A stretch of DNA of 64,000 nucleotides, taken from NCBI RefSeq assembly GCF_036965045.1, contig NZ_JBALOV010000025.1, positions 124,001 through 188,000 of the forward strand, in the 5' to 3' direction. The position numbers and the translations under genes were made by a program. Positions 9,050 to 17,778 of this stretch are shown one piece after another. Source of the DNA: Ferdinandcohnia sp036965045. Lineage in GTDB: Bacteria > Bacillota > Bacilli > Bacillales > Bacillaceae_L. A model generated the notes under the pieces. That model was not told where the DNA came from. It ran no database searches and saw only the letters and a list, made by a program, of their open reading frames with translations. Each line of letters begins with the position of its first letter. Position 1 is the stretch's first letter.

Positions 9050-9306
9050 GGTTTCAACATTTTGAGGGTTCGGGTAGTCCAGGTTGCTTGGAATGATACT
9101 ATGTACCAGTTTTTAGGATGTTGGTGGTAGTCTAGGGTTAATGAAGTGGTACCACATTCCAGTTTTTAGGATATTGGGAGAAGTCCAGGTTCAACGGGGT
9201 GATACCACATTCCAGTTTTTAGTATGTTGGGAGTAGTCCAGGTACAATGGAGTGATACCATATTCCAGTATTTAGGAAGTTGAGAGTAGTCCAGGTCATA
9301 TGGAGG
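9050..9306. repeat. 53-bp tandem repeat, about 4.7 copies
   Basis: The intergenic region between the MFS gene and the prfB terminator (9005-9340) contains no credible gene. It holds diverged copies of a 53-base unit; the anchor word CCAGT starts at 9106, 9159, 9212 and 9265, exactly 53 bases apart, and a more diverged copy precedes them from about 9050. Each junction carries GTG(G/A)TACCA(C/T); the copy at 9147-9156 is the perfect palindrome GTGGTACCAC. AGTCCAGGT is also conserved in most copies. Confidence 0.85.
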
Positions 9307-9340
9307 GACACATTTATATGGCTATTTTATTTTCACCTTT

Positions 9341-9370
9341 TAAAAAGGGGCAGCCCCAAGGCTGCCCCTT
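9341..9370 (-). terminator. Rho-independent terminator of prfB
   Basis: The 11-base perfect stem AAGGGGCAGCC/GGCTGCCCCTT has a 4-base loop and is followed on the minus strand by TTTTTA. It lies just after the prfB stop codon. Confidence 0.92.
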
Positions 9371-9380
9371 CCCACACTCA

Positions 9381-10482
9381 TTAATTCAACTTCGATCTCA
9401 AATACGCATCAATGAACAGATCAATCTCCCCGTCCATGACGCTTCCTGTATTCCCAACTTCCACATTCGTACGGTGGTCTTTGACCATGGAGTACGGGTG
9501 GAAGACGTAGGAGCGGATTTGGCTGCCCCATCCGATTTCTTTTTGTTCGCCGCGAATTTCGTCTAGTTCGGCTTGTTGTCTTTCGATTTCAAGCTGATAC
9601 AATTTAGACTTCAACATTTTCATCGCTTGTTCACGGTTTTTAATTTGTGAACGTTCGGTTTGACACGTTACAACGGTATTCGTTGGGATGTGTGTGATCC
9701 GAACAGCTGAGTCAGTTGTGTTAACGTGCTGACCACCTGCTCCACTGGCACGGTACGTATCGATTTTTAAATCTTCACTGCGGATGTCAATCTCGATATC
9801 GTCGTTAAACTCAGGCATAACCTCACATGACACAAACGAAGTGTGACGTCGACCTGATGAGTCGAACGGTGAAATACGAACCAAGCGGTGGACTCCTTTT
9901 TCAGCCTTCAAATAGCCATAAGCATTGTGGCCTTTGATCAAAAGAGTTACACTCTTAATCCCGGCTTCATCTCCAGGAAGATAGTCCAATGTTTCAACCT
10001 TAAAGCCTTTTTTCTCCGCCCAACGCGTGTACATGCGAAGAAGCAAGGAGCCCCAGTCCTGTGATTCCGTACCACCTGCACCTGGGTGGAGTTCTAGGAT
10101 CGCATTATTTTTATCATAAGGCTCGCTTAAAAGAAGCTGCAGCTCAAATTCACTTAAACTCTTCGATAATTCCTGAATTTCCTCATCAAGCTCCGCCTGT
10201 AAATCAGCATCTGGCTCTTCCTTCACAAGCTGATACGTGAGTTCAAGATTTTCAAAGGCATCATTTAGATTATTATATTCAACGACCTGGTCCTTCAACG
10301 CATTTGATTCGTTGATCACGGTTTGTGCGGCGTTCTGATCATTCCAGAAATCCGGCATTGACATGATTTCGTCAAGCTCGGTGATACGCGCTTGTTTGGC
10401 CTCTAAGTCAAAGAGACCCCCTAAAGCCCGCTAATTTCTTAGCCATTTTATCCAGTTCATGCTTAATATCTACTAAATCCAT
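9381..10482 (-). CDS. prfB: Peptide chain release factor 2, with programmed +1 frameshift
   Basis: RF2 recognises UGA and UAA stop codons and triggers peptide release. The gene is split into two frames: a 24-codon start segment from ATG 10482 ending at an in-frame UGA (10408-10410), and the main frame from 10409 to 9381, which together give 366 residues, the usual RF2 length. The junction is the classic slip site: Shine-Dalgarno-like AGGGGG, then CTT TGA C. The catalytic GGQ motif is in ASGAGGQHVNTTDSAV. GGAGGAG precedes the start. It follows secA as in other Bacillaceae, but a terminator separates them, so prfB may have its own promoter. Confidence 0.97.
10407..10422 (-). promoter_or_regulatory. 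prfB programmed frameshift signal
   Basis: The minus strand reads AGGGGGTCTCTTTGAC. Ribosomes pause at the UGA when RF2 is scarce; the upstream AGGGGG pairs with 16S rRNA and the CUU-decoding tRNA slips +1 to UUU. This is established autoregulation of RF2, and the motif matches it fully. Confidence 0.96.
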
Positions 10483-10574
10483 AAATTCTCCTCCAAGATG
10501 TTGTCATTTACTACTATCATTATCCTACTTCATCATCTTACTCATTTTTTCACAAGAAGTCCCGGTTTTTTTCG

Positions 10575-10603
10575 AAGGAAAAGGTGAGAGCTCACCTCTC
10601 ACC
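10575..10603 (-). terminator. Rho-independent terminator after secA
   Basis: The perfect stem GGTGAGAG (10583-10590) / CTCTCACC (10596-10603) is followed on the minus strand by TTTTCC. It lies 40 bases after the secA stop. A second small GGGACA/TGTCCC hairpin sits between the stop and this terminator. Confidence 0.85.
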
Positions 10604-10642
10604 TATCCAAAATCTATAATCCGGGACATGAAACCTGTCCCA

Positions 10643-13156
10643 TTACTTTCCGTGACAATTCTTAAACTTTTTCCCGCTACCACAGTAGCAAGGGTCGTTA
10701 CGGCCGATGTTAACGGCTTTTTGAACAGGGCGTTTCTTTGGCTTTTCTGCTTCTCCGCCTTCTTTTGGTTGAACAGCATGGCCCTTCGCCACTTCTTCAC
10801 GCTGAAGATTGCTGCGGATTTGCGCCTTCATCACAAACTTCGCAACATCGTCTTCGATGGAAGCAACCATATTCTCAAACATTGCAAAGCCTTCAAAATT
10901 GTATTCGCGAAGTGGGTCCGTTTGACCGTACGCACGTAAATGAATCCCTTGACGAAGCTGATCCATTTGGTCGATGTGATCCATCCACTTGCTGTCAACG
11001 GCACGAAGCACAACAACACGTTCAAATTCACGCATTTGTTCTGGCTCAATTTGCGCTTCTTTTTCATCATAACGCTCTTTTACCTTTGCAAAAATGAGCT
11101 CGGACATCTCTTCTGGCTCTTTTCCACGTAGGTCATTCTCCGTCACGTCGCCCTCATTTAAAAGGTTCGCATTGACATGATCAATGATTCCTTTGTAGTT
11201 CCAGTCTTCCTCCACCTCATCCTTTGGTGTATGGGCTTGAACGACACGGTCAAGGGAAGACTTAATCATGTTCTCAACAACCTCACGAAGATTCTCGGAA
11301 TCCAGTACCTCAAAACGTTGTTTGTAAATAACCTCACGCTGTTGACGAAGTACATCGTCATATTGTAAAAGCTGCTTACGCGCATCAAAGTTATTGCCCT
11401 CAACACGTTTTTGCGCAGACTCAACCGCTCTTGAAACCATTTTACTTTGGATTGGCTGGGTATCATCCATGCCAAGGCGCTCCATCATATTTTTCATATT
11501 GTCGGAACCGAAACGGCGCATGAGCTCATCTTCCATGGATAGATAGAATTGCGTCACACCAGGGTCCCCTTGACGACCAGAACGACCACGAAGCTGGTTA
11601 TCGATACGACGGCTCTCATGGCGCTCCGTACCAATAACAGCAAGACCACCAAGCTCTTTGACACCTTCACCTAGCTTGATATCAGTACCACGACCGGCCA
11701 TGTTTGTCGCAATCGTAACCGCGCCTTGTTGACCAGCCTGCTCAATGATTTCCGCCTCACGCGCATGGTTCTTCGCGTTCAAGATATTATGTTTAATACC
11801 TTTTTTCAATAAATACTTCGAAATAATTTCAGACGTTTCAATTGCAACCGTACCAACAAGAACAGGTTGTCCCTTCGCATGGCGCTCAGCAATATCCTCA
11901 GCAACCGCGCGGAACTTGCCCTCGATTGATTTGTAAATTAAATCAGGACGGTCATCACGAGCAATCGGACGGTTTGTTGGAATCACGACAACATTCATAT
12001 TGTAGATGTTGCGGAATTCCTCTTCCTCTGTCTTCGCCGTACCGGTCATACCTGCAAGCTTTTCGTACATACGGAAGTAGTTTTGGAACGTAATCGTCGC
12101 AAGCGTCATGCTTTCATTTTGAATTTCGACGCCTTCCTTCGCCTCAATCGCTTGGTGAAGGCCTTCACTATAACGACGACCCTTCATCAAACGACCTGTG
12201 AACTGGTCCACAATGACGATTTGTCCATCGTCAACCACATAGTCAATGTCGCGGTGCATACTCGCATTCGCTTTTAACGCTTGGTTGATATGGTGAATCA
12301 AAGTCACATTTTGAATATCAAACAGGTTTTCAATGCCGAACACTCTTTCAGCCTTTGAAATCCCTTCTTCAGTAAGCTGAACACCCTTTGTTTTTTCATC
12401 ATAGGTGTAATCTGCTTCTTTTTTTAGAGTGGTCACAAATCCATTCGCCTGTACATAAAGGGCTGCCGACTTTTGAGCGGAACCCGAAATGATTAACGGA
12501 GTACGCGCCTCATCGATTAAGATCGAGTCAACCTCGTCAATGACGGCAAAATATAGCGGACGCTGCACCATTTGTTCCTTATAAAGGACCATGTTATCAC
12601 GAAGATAGTCAAAACCAAACTCATTATTCGTACCGTACGTAATATCAGCGCGGTAGGCTTCAATTTTTTCCTCACGAGACATCGAGTTTAAGTTCAATCC
12701 AACCGATAGACCTAAAAACTCATAAAGCTGACCCATCTCGTGCGCATCACGGCTAGCAAGGTATTCGTTGACAGTTACAACATGAACCCCTTTACCAGTA
12801 ATTGCATTTAAATAAACAGGCATTGTGGAAGTTAAGGTTTTACCTTCCCCTGTCTTCATCTCAGAAATATTTCCTTCATGAAGGGAAATCCCCCCCATGA
12901 GCTGTACGCGGTATGGGTGCAGACCCAACACACGCTTTGCTCCTTCACGAACAACAGCAAAAGCTTCAACGAGTATATCATCTAGTTTTTCACCTTTTTG
13001 GTAACGTTCCTTGAACTCTTCGGTTTTGTTGCGAAGATCCTCATCAGAAAGCTTCTCCATGGCAGGATGGAGTGCCTCAATTTTATCTGCAAGTGATTCC
13101 AAGCGCTTGATTGTGCGTTTGTTTGGATCAAAAACTTTGTTTAAAATTCCAAGCAT
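10643..13156 (-). CDS. secA: Preprotein translocase ATPase SecA
   Basis: Motor ATPase that drives proteins through SecYEG; 837 residues, normal for Bacillus. Walker A is KTGEGKT (about residues 101-107), Walker B/DEAD-like VIDEVDSILIDEART is near 207, and motif VI QLRGRSGRQGDPG is present. The C-terminal zinc-binding SecB/ribosome-interaction tail has CYCGSGKKFKNCH. I chose ATG 13156 (MLGILNKVF), which has GAGGAG upstream; the longer frame adds 17 unsupported residues. In B. subtilis secA lies between hpf and prfB; here the order is kept but a diguanylate cyclase gene and a repeat element lie between hpf and secA. Confidence 0.98.
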   Translation of the reverse strand: MLGILNKVFDPNKRTIKRLESLADKIEALHPAMEKLSDEDLRNKTEEFKERYQKGEKLDDILVEAFAVVREGAKRVLGLHPYRVQLMGGISLHEGNISEMKTGEGKTLTSTMPVYLNAITGKGVHVVTVNEYLASRDAHEMGQLYEFLGLSVGLNLNSMSREEKIEAYRADITYGTNNEFGFDYLRDNMVLYKEQMVQRPLYFAVIDEVDSILIDEARTPLIISGSAQKSAALYVQANGFVTTLKKEADYTYDEKTKGVQLTEEGISKAERVFGIENLFDIQNVTLIHHINQALKANASMHRDIDYVVDDGQIVIVDQFTGRLMKGRRYSEGLHQAIEAKEGVEIQNESMTLATITFQNYFRMYEKLAGMTGTAKTEEEEFRNIYNMNVVVIPTNRPIARDDRPDLIYKSIEGKFRAVAEDIAERHAKGQPVLVGTVAIETSEIISKYLLKKGIKHNILNAKNHAREAEIIEQAGQQGAVTIATNMAGRGTDIKLGEGVKELGGLAVIGTERHESRRIDNQLRGRSGRQGDPGVTQFYLSMEDELMRRFGSDNMKNMMERLGMDDTQPIQSKMVSRAVESAQKRVEGNNFDARKQLLQYDDVLRQQREVIYKQRFEVLDSENLREVVENMIKSSLDRVVQAHTPKDEVEEDWNYKGIIDHVNANLLNEGDVTENDLRGKEPEEMSELIFAKVKERYDEKEAQIEPEQMREFERVVVLRAVDSKWMDHIDQMDQLRQGIHLRAYGQTDPLREYNFEGFAMFENMVASIEDDVAKFVMKAQIRSNLQREEVAKGHAVQPKEGGEAEKPKKRPVQKAVNIGRNDPCYCGSGKKFKNCHGK

Positions 13157-13278
13157 TATGTACGCTCCTCTATCGTAAATTCGTCTAATAGGAAAATTGT
13201 ATATCATTCATTTTACCATTAAAAAGGACAAGGGTAAAATATTATCGGGTTTCGCGATGTGAGGCGATTCGACAAAAT

Positions 13279-13513
13279 CGAAAAGCGCAAGTGCCTGTAC
13301 AGCCCCGACAAGCACAAGACGAGCTGGCATGAAGGTTGTTCTTTGACCTTCTTGACAGATTGGCTTGTGACCTCGAGCTGCTCAAAGCACTAAGGAAGGC
13401 CTCATAGAGTATTCTTCGCAGGAACAAGCTTTGCTTGTTGCCGAAAGCTTTTCGCAAGATACCCTAAGAAGATTATTCTGGGGGAAAACTGGCTAGGCGC
13501 TGGAACTAGACAA
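13279..13513. repeat. Interspersed intergenic repeat element of Bacillaceae type
   Basis: The 334-base gap 13208-13541 has no gene. It carries a structured element beginning GAAAAGCGCAAGTGCC and ending GGCGCTGGAACTAGACA, with AGCCCCGACAAGC near its start. I recall very similar sequences (GAAAAGCGCAAGCGCC ... GGCGCTGGAGCTAGACA) as frequent intergenic repeats in Bacillus-related genomes. Internal hairpins include GAAGGT/ACCTTC and AACAAG/CTTGTT. The copy looks intact end to end. Function is unknown. Confidence 0.6.
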
Positions 13514-13543
13514 ATACAAAAAAAAGTACCCCGCAGGATACTT
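13512..13543 (-). terminator. Rho-independent terminator of the diguanylate cyclase gene
   Basis: The minus strand has AGTATCC, loop TGCG, GGGTACT, then a run of eight T. The hairpin includes the last bases of the gene's stop codon. Confidence 0.85.
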
Positions 13544-14609
13544 ACATCGCATAACTAACTCGATTCCGGCCATTTTGCTTTGACGCATACAAAGAGTTGT
13601 CCGCTTTTTCGATCGCTTGGTAGAGTCTTGCAGGATCCTTAAGCTCAGAAACCCCGATGGATACCGTGACCTTTAGCCTCTGATCCTCCACATAAAATGG
13701 AGTATGCTCAATCCCGCTGTGAATCTCCGAAACAATGCTCATCAAGCTTTCCTTCGAATCTACCTCTAAACACAAAATAAACTCCTCACCACCATAGCGC
13801 CCAAGTAAGGAATGGCGAGGCGGAATGAGCCTTGATAACGTCATAGCTACATTCTTCAAAACAGAATCCCCATGAAGGTGGCCAAACGTATCATTAATTT
13901 TTTTGAAATGATCAATATCAATCATCACGATATACGTTTGACGAGAGTTAGCTACTTTTTTCATCCGACTTTCAAAATAACGCATATTATAAAGTCCAGT
14001 CAGTGGGTCACGCTCCGCATAGAACCTTAGTTTTCGCTTCAGCACCACTTCTCTGTCCAGCTGGTAAATGAAAAAATACAGAATGAACGCCGACACCTGG
14101 AGCGCCAAAATCCGCACAAGATATATTTGACCGAACACCTCTCCACCATTTGGCACTAGAAAAAGAATCGGCAAATCAGATGTAAGCCAGCAAGCCGTCA
14201 TGAGAATGAACAACGCAAGCGGACTTGGCATCGCTCGATCCTTTTTATGAAAAAGAAGAGCCAGGAACACCGGGAGAATCATGCCGAATACCACGCCGGG
14301 CATAGCTCCCACTCCACCCATGCCAAGCCTCCAGCTAACCGCTATAACAAGGGCAGGGATCGCATGCTTCCACCCCAACAAAAGGGTGAACACCACCAAA
14401 GGAACAAGACGAAGATCAAACTTATAGTCCTCAATGCGAATCGGCAAATAAAAAAGAAAAATCACACATACCGAGGTGAGGAAAAGAACACTTGCCGAAA
14501 ATAGATATTTATTAATCGATTTTCGATTCGTCACCAGGATGCTAATGCATAAATACATGAACAAAATAATCGCAATATTAGAAAGGGTTGGTTGTAGAAT
14601 AGTAATCAT
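13542..14609 (-). CDS. Membrane diguanylate cyclase (5TMR-LYT-like sensor plus GGDEF)
   Basis: Predicted to make c-di-GMP from two GTP. Residues 1-185 hold five to six hydrophobic helices resembling the 5TM-5TMR_LYT sensor; residues 195-352 are a GGDEF domain with DPLTGLYNMRYFE, IDIDHFKKINDTFGH and an intact active site RYGGEEF (273-277). The allosteric inhibitory RxxD site six residues before the motif is absent, so product feedback is probably weak. 355 residues. It stands alone between hpf and the repeat before secA, with its own terminator. The three c-di-GMP riboswitches in this window make it a plausible ligand source. Confidence 0.9.
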   Translation of the reverse strand: MITILQPTLSNIAIILFMYLCISILVTNRKSINKYLFSASVLFLTSVCVIFLFYLPIRIEDYKFDLRLVPLVVFTLLLGWKHAIPALVIAVSWRLGMGGVGAMPGVVFGMILPVFLALLFHKKDRAMPSPLALFILMTACWLTSDLPILFLVPNGGEVFGQIYLVRILALQVSAFILYFFIYQLDREVVLKRKLRFYAERDPLTGLYNMRYFESRMKKVANSRQTYIVMIDIDHFKKINDTFGHLHGDSVLKNVAMTLSRLIPPRHSLLGRYGGEEFILCLEVDSKESLMSIVSEIHSGIEHTPFYVEDQRLKVTVSIGVSELKDPARLYQAIEKADNSLYASKQNGRNRVSYAM

Positions 14610-14713
14610 AGATATCCCTGCTTTATTGAAAAATCGATAGTCTACGAGTTGTCCCGCAATTAGTATTATCTACGATGTTGAAGAGTTTGGCTATGGGGGA
14701 TTCCCCCTATTTT

Positions 14714-14754
14714 TTTCAAAAAAGAGGCAGCCTTTAGAATAGGCTGCACTCTTG
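14714..14754 (-). terminator. Rho-independent terminator of hpf
   Basis: AGAGTGCAGCC pairs with GGCTGCCTCT with one mismatch, followed by TTTTTTG on the minus strand, just after the hpf stop codon. Confidence 0.9.
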
Positions 14755-14767
14755 GGTATTTGTTAGT

Positions 14768-15325
14768 TTAGCTAGGTTCAATGATGCCGTATTTGCCATC
14801 CTTACGGCGATACACGACATTCGTAGTATTCGTTTCTGCGTTTGTGAAAACGAAGAAGTTGTGGCCTAGCATATTCATTTGCAGAATCGCTTCTTCACTA
14901 TCCATCGGTTTCAAATCAAAACGCTTCGTACGAACTAGTTCGTAATCCTCATCCTCAATTTCCTGAACCGCAGTTGCTGTACCAGCTCCACCATTAGCAA
15001 ACATCGTCTTGGTAGAACCTTTTTCACGAAGCTTGCGGTTAACTTTCGTTTTATGTTTACGAATTTGGCGCTCAAGCTTGTCAGTCACAAGGTCAATCGC
15101 TGCATACATATCCTCATGAGACTCCTCTGCACGAAGCACAAGCTGCGGCATTGGAATCGTAACCTCTATCTTATGATCCTTTGCATTATTTACTTTTAAG
15201 TTAACATTTACTTTCGCATCCGGAGTGCTGTCAAAATAGCGTTCAAGCTTACCAACTTTCTTCTCAACATACTCTCGCAATGCTGGAGTTACCTCAATGT
15301 TTTCACCACGAACGTTGTAATTCAT
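14768..15325 (-). CDS. hpf: Long-form ribosome hibernation promoting factor
   Basis: Binds 70S ribosomes and dimerises them into inactive 100S particles in stationary phase or stress. 185 residues: an N-terminal S30AE domain (MNYNVRGENIEVTPALREYV), a linker rich in charged and small residues, and the C-terminal dimerisation domain (FDLKPMDSEEAILQMNMLGH, FFVFTNAETN). AGGAGGAG precedes the ATG at 15325. This is B. subtilis yvyD. It marks the hpf-secA-prfB core end of the region; in B. subtilis fliT is the next gene upstream. Confidence 0.96.
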   Translation of the reverse strand: MNYNVRGENIEVTPALREYVEKKVGKLERYFDSTPDAKVNVNLKVNNAKDHKIEVTIPMPQLVLRAEESHEDMYAAIDLVTDKLERQIRKHKTKVNRKLREKGSTKTMFANGGAGTATAVQEIEDEDYELVRTKRFDLKPMDSEEAILQMNMLGHNFFVFTNAETNTTNVVYRRKDGKYGIIEPS

Positions 15326-15403
15326 ACATGAACTCCTCCTTTTAACTCTAATGCATTGGACACAGCCCAGACCCTGTTTAGGGTATCCAACCTGTGAAAC
15401 AAT

Positions 15404-15428
15404 ATAACCTTGTTTGATTTAAGGTTAT
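15404..15428. promoter_or_regulatory. Hairpin in the hpf leader
   Basis: ATAACCTT (15404-15411) and AAGGTTAT (15421-15428) form a perfect 8-base stem 80-100 bases upstream of hpf; a smaller ACCCTAAACAGGGT hairpin lies closer to the gene. There is no T run, so this is not a simple terminator. The rest of the 15326-15771 gap holds the divergent promoters and no recognisable gene. Confidence 0.45.
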
Positions 15429-15771
15429 ATGTACTAATTCTACACACACCTCCTCAATTCCTTCTTTTTTGTAAAGGAAATATGAAGAAATTGTGAAATT
15501 GTTAACGTGGTTCAGGGACACAGGTTGCCCACAATAACGATCTCCACTTCTCACTTAATATGCTGTTAATGTAAATTTGTAAAGAATATGTGTAGGTGTA
15601 AAAATATATGCATGTCTAAGGCGGGTTATGAATGGTAACTTGTGTGGATTCTAAGATGAGAGTGCTTGAAGAATTCTTCAGTAGTAGTATGTCCAAATTT
15701 TGGGTAGAATATCTCAAAAATATGGATGGATTTTATTTTCACCTGACATATTAGTTTAAAGGGTGATGGAT

Positions 15772-16260
15772 ATGAATTTCGATTATTATGTACTCATTTT
15801 ATTTTGGTTGGTATTACCCGTAGTGCTATGGAGAAGAGTTCCTGCAAACCGATTACGTGAAGCAATTGCAACCTTTTTGTTTTTTCAAATGTTAACCTGG
15901 GTTTTTAGCATTGGGCTTACCTATGCAGGTTTACTCGAATCACCGGTTCGATTTTTTAAACATGCAACAAAGATTAGTTTTACAATGGAATTTTTTGTTT
16001 TTCCTAGCATCGCCGTTTTTTTTCAGTTGAGCTTTCCCAAAAATGCATCTTATAAAAGACGGTCGCTTCACTATTTGCTTTGGGTTGGCATTATTCTCTT
16101 AATCATGCTTTTATTAGATGCATTTACCAATATTATGTCTGTTACTAAGGATAGTTTAATAAGAAGTTTCTTTAATTTTTTGATTGAGTTATGGTTATGC
16201 CGTCAATATGTATTGTGGGTGATTGACCAGCCTCTGTCTAGCGAGGAAAGATACTCATGA
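15772..16260 (+). CDS. CBO0543-family integral membrane protein (first of pair)
   Basis: Protein of about 162 residues with five predicted membrane helices. The conserved block around LREAIATFLFFQMLTW and FTMEFFVFPSIAVFFQLSFP is shared with the next gene, so the two are paralogues. I recall the family as CBO0543, common in Bacillus, function unknown. ATG 15772 has AAAGGG eight bases upstream and is preferred over the GTG and ATG just before it. The pair lies divergent from hpf. It has no catalytic motif I can identify. Confidence 0.75.
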   Translation: MNFDYYVLILFWLVLPVVLWRRVPANRLREAIATFLFFQMLTWVFSIGLTYAGLLESPVRFFKHATKISFTMEFFVFPSIAVFFQLSFPKNASYKRRSLHYLLWVGIILLIMLLLDAFTNIMSVTKDSLIRSFFNFLIELWLCRQYVLWVIDQPLSSEERYS

Positions 16261-16721
16261 AGCTGGAACATATGATATTATACATCATCTACGGATGTAC
16301 TTTCATTTCATTAGCGTATATTCCAAAGAGTAAATGGAGAGAAGCAAGTATCGCCTTTTTGTTTCAACAAACTATTACATGGTCTCTTGGGTTAATAACG
16401 GTCGAATTCCATTTGCTTGAATACCCTGACAGGGAACTATCCAGCATCAACGGCACTAGCTTTTTATTTGAATTCTTATGTTATCCTGTAATCAGTATTT
16501 TCTTTTGTATCCATTATCCACGTACAAAGCCAATTTGGAAGAAATTTATATATATAAGTGGGTTCTGTTCAGTTCTAACACTATTGGAAGTCATCATTGA
16601 AAAATACACAAATCTTATTCATTATTTACATTGGGACTGGTATGTGTCCTGGCTATCTATTTACGCTACTTTATATTTATTATGGGTATTTTATTGCTGG
16701 TATTTTAGATTGGAGAGATAA
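16257..16721 (+). CDS. CBO0543-family integral membrane protein (second of pair)
   Basis: 154-residue membrane protein, paralogue of the preceding gene: compare WREASIAFLFQQTITW and LFEFLCYPVISIFF. The ATG overlaps the upstream stop in ATGA, so the pair is translationally coupled and likely forms a complex. Five helices are predicted. Function is unknown. A long hairpin after the stop probably ends both this transcript and the convergent Tad operon. Confidence 0.75.
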   Translation: MKLEHMILYIIYGCTFISLAYIPKSKWREASIAFLFQQTITWSLGLITVEFHLLEYPDRELSSINGTSFLFEFLCYPVISIFFCIHYPRTKPIWKKFIYISGFCSVLTLLEVIIEKYTNLIHYLHWDWYVSWLSIYATLYLLWVFYCWYFRLER

Positions 16722-16727
16722 AACGAA

Positions 16728-16768
16728 AGGAACCACACATTGAGGGAGTTTTTAAATGTGTGGTTCCT
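16728..16768. terminator. Bidirectional hairpin between convergent genes
   Basis: A perfect 14-base stem (16728-16741 with 16755-16768; AGGAACCACACATT on the left arm). The minus-strand exit is T-rich (TTTCGTTTTATC), so it serves the Tad operon best; the plus-strand exit has only a weak T tract. Confidence 0.75.
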
Positions 16769-16847
16769 CCCATTATTGGTGTTGAGAAAAACAGAAAAAA
16801 CAGCCGACAAAGTCAATAAAGAGCTTACTTTCACTTCTTAAACTTTT

Positions 16848-17777
16848 TTATAACCACTTCGTTACAAGGTTCACAACAACCGGACCTAAGAGGACAATAA
16901 ATAAGGTCGGAAAGATAAAAATCACCATAGGCATTAACATTTTAACTGGTGCTTTCATGGCCTGCTCTTTTGCAACCTGTCGTTGGTTTTCGCGGATCCG
17001 TTGGGTCTGGGCTTGTAAAACCTTTGTCATTCCAATCCCTAGCTGATCTGCTTGAATAATGGAGTTCATAATACTTCTAAAAAACTCAGAAGGTACCCGT
17101 TCTCGCAATTCAATAAATGCCTGACGCCTTGTTTTTCCAAGCTTCATATCCTCTAACGCATACAAAAACTCAGTTGAAAGCGGGGAATGCATTTGTTTAC
17201 AAACCTTTTTCAATGCCCCATCCAGCCCCATCCCTGCTTCAATCGAAACGGTAATCATATCAAAAAAGTCAGACATCGACTTTTCAATCTCTTTGATTCT
17301 AGCTTTCTTTTTTGCATTTAAATAAAAATTGAAATACAAGTAGACGAAGATTGAAAAAACGGATGACATCATAAATACTTTAAGTGTTTCCTCTGTTTTT
17401 GAATTAAAAAGGAAAAATGACACGATAAAGACAATCACTGATAATGAGATTTGGATGAGCTTAAAATCAACAGCAGTAAGTCTAAATGGATGGCCTGCTG
17501 CCAGTAATTTTTTATCCAGATTTTCCATTTTGGACTTTGACATTTTTCCAAACGTTATTCTTCGCACATAAGTCAATATAGGTGCAATTACCCGCTCTTT
17601 AAATGCTAGATCCTTTTGTTCAAGTTCATGTGAGTCTTCTTCAAAGACTTTTCTTCCATTCACAAAAGGTGAAATCCTTTGTTGCATTTTCCATTTTGTC
17701 TTATTTGTCTGAAAAACAACTAAAAGGAATAGTGAAGTAAAAAAAATAAATGATGTAAGCCAAAATAGAAAAGTCAT
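16848..17777 (-). CDS. tadC: Tad pilus inner-membrane protein TadC (T2SF domain)
   Basis: Platform protein of the Flp pilus machine, partner of TadB and the TadA ATPase. About 309 residues: N-terminal membrane helix, cytoplasmic GspF/T2SF domain, and two C-terminal helices ending in PTLFIVLLGPVVVNLVTKW. I chose ATG 17777 (MTFLFWL), with GAGGTG upstream, one base after the tadB stop. Last gene of the pilus operon. Confidence 0.92.
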   Translation of the reverse strand: MTFLFWLTSFIFFTSLFLLVVFQTNKTKWKMQQRISPFVNGRKVFEEDSHELEQKDLAFKERVIAPILTYVRRITFGKMSKSKMENLDKKLLAAGHPFRLTAVDFKLIQISLSVIVFIVSFFLFNSKTEETLKVFMMSSVFSIFVYLYFNFYLNAKKKARIKEIEKSMSDFFDMITVSIEAGMGLDGALKKVCKQMHSPLSTEFLYALEDMKLGKTRRQAFIELRERVPSEFFRSIMNSIIQADQLGIGMTKVLQAQTQRIRENQRQVAKEQAMKAPVKMLMPMVIFIFPTLFIVLLGPVVVNLVTKWL

Positions 17778-17778
17778 G

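Noticed and set aside
10628..11131. Several plus-strand open frames opposite secA
   Set aside because: They are antisense shadows of the highly conserved secA sequence.
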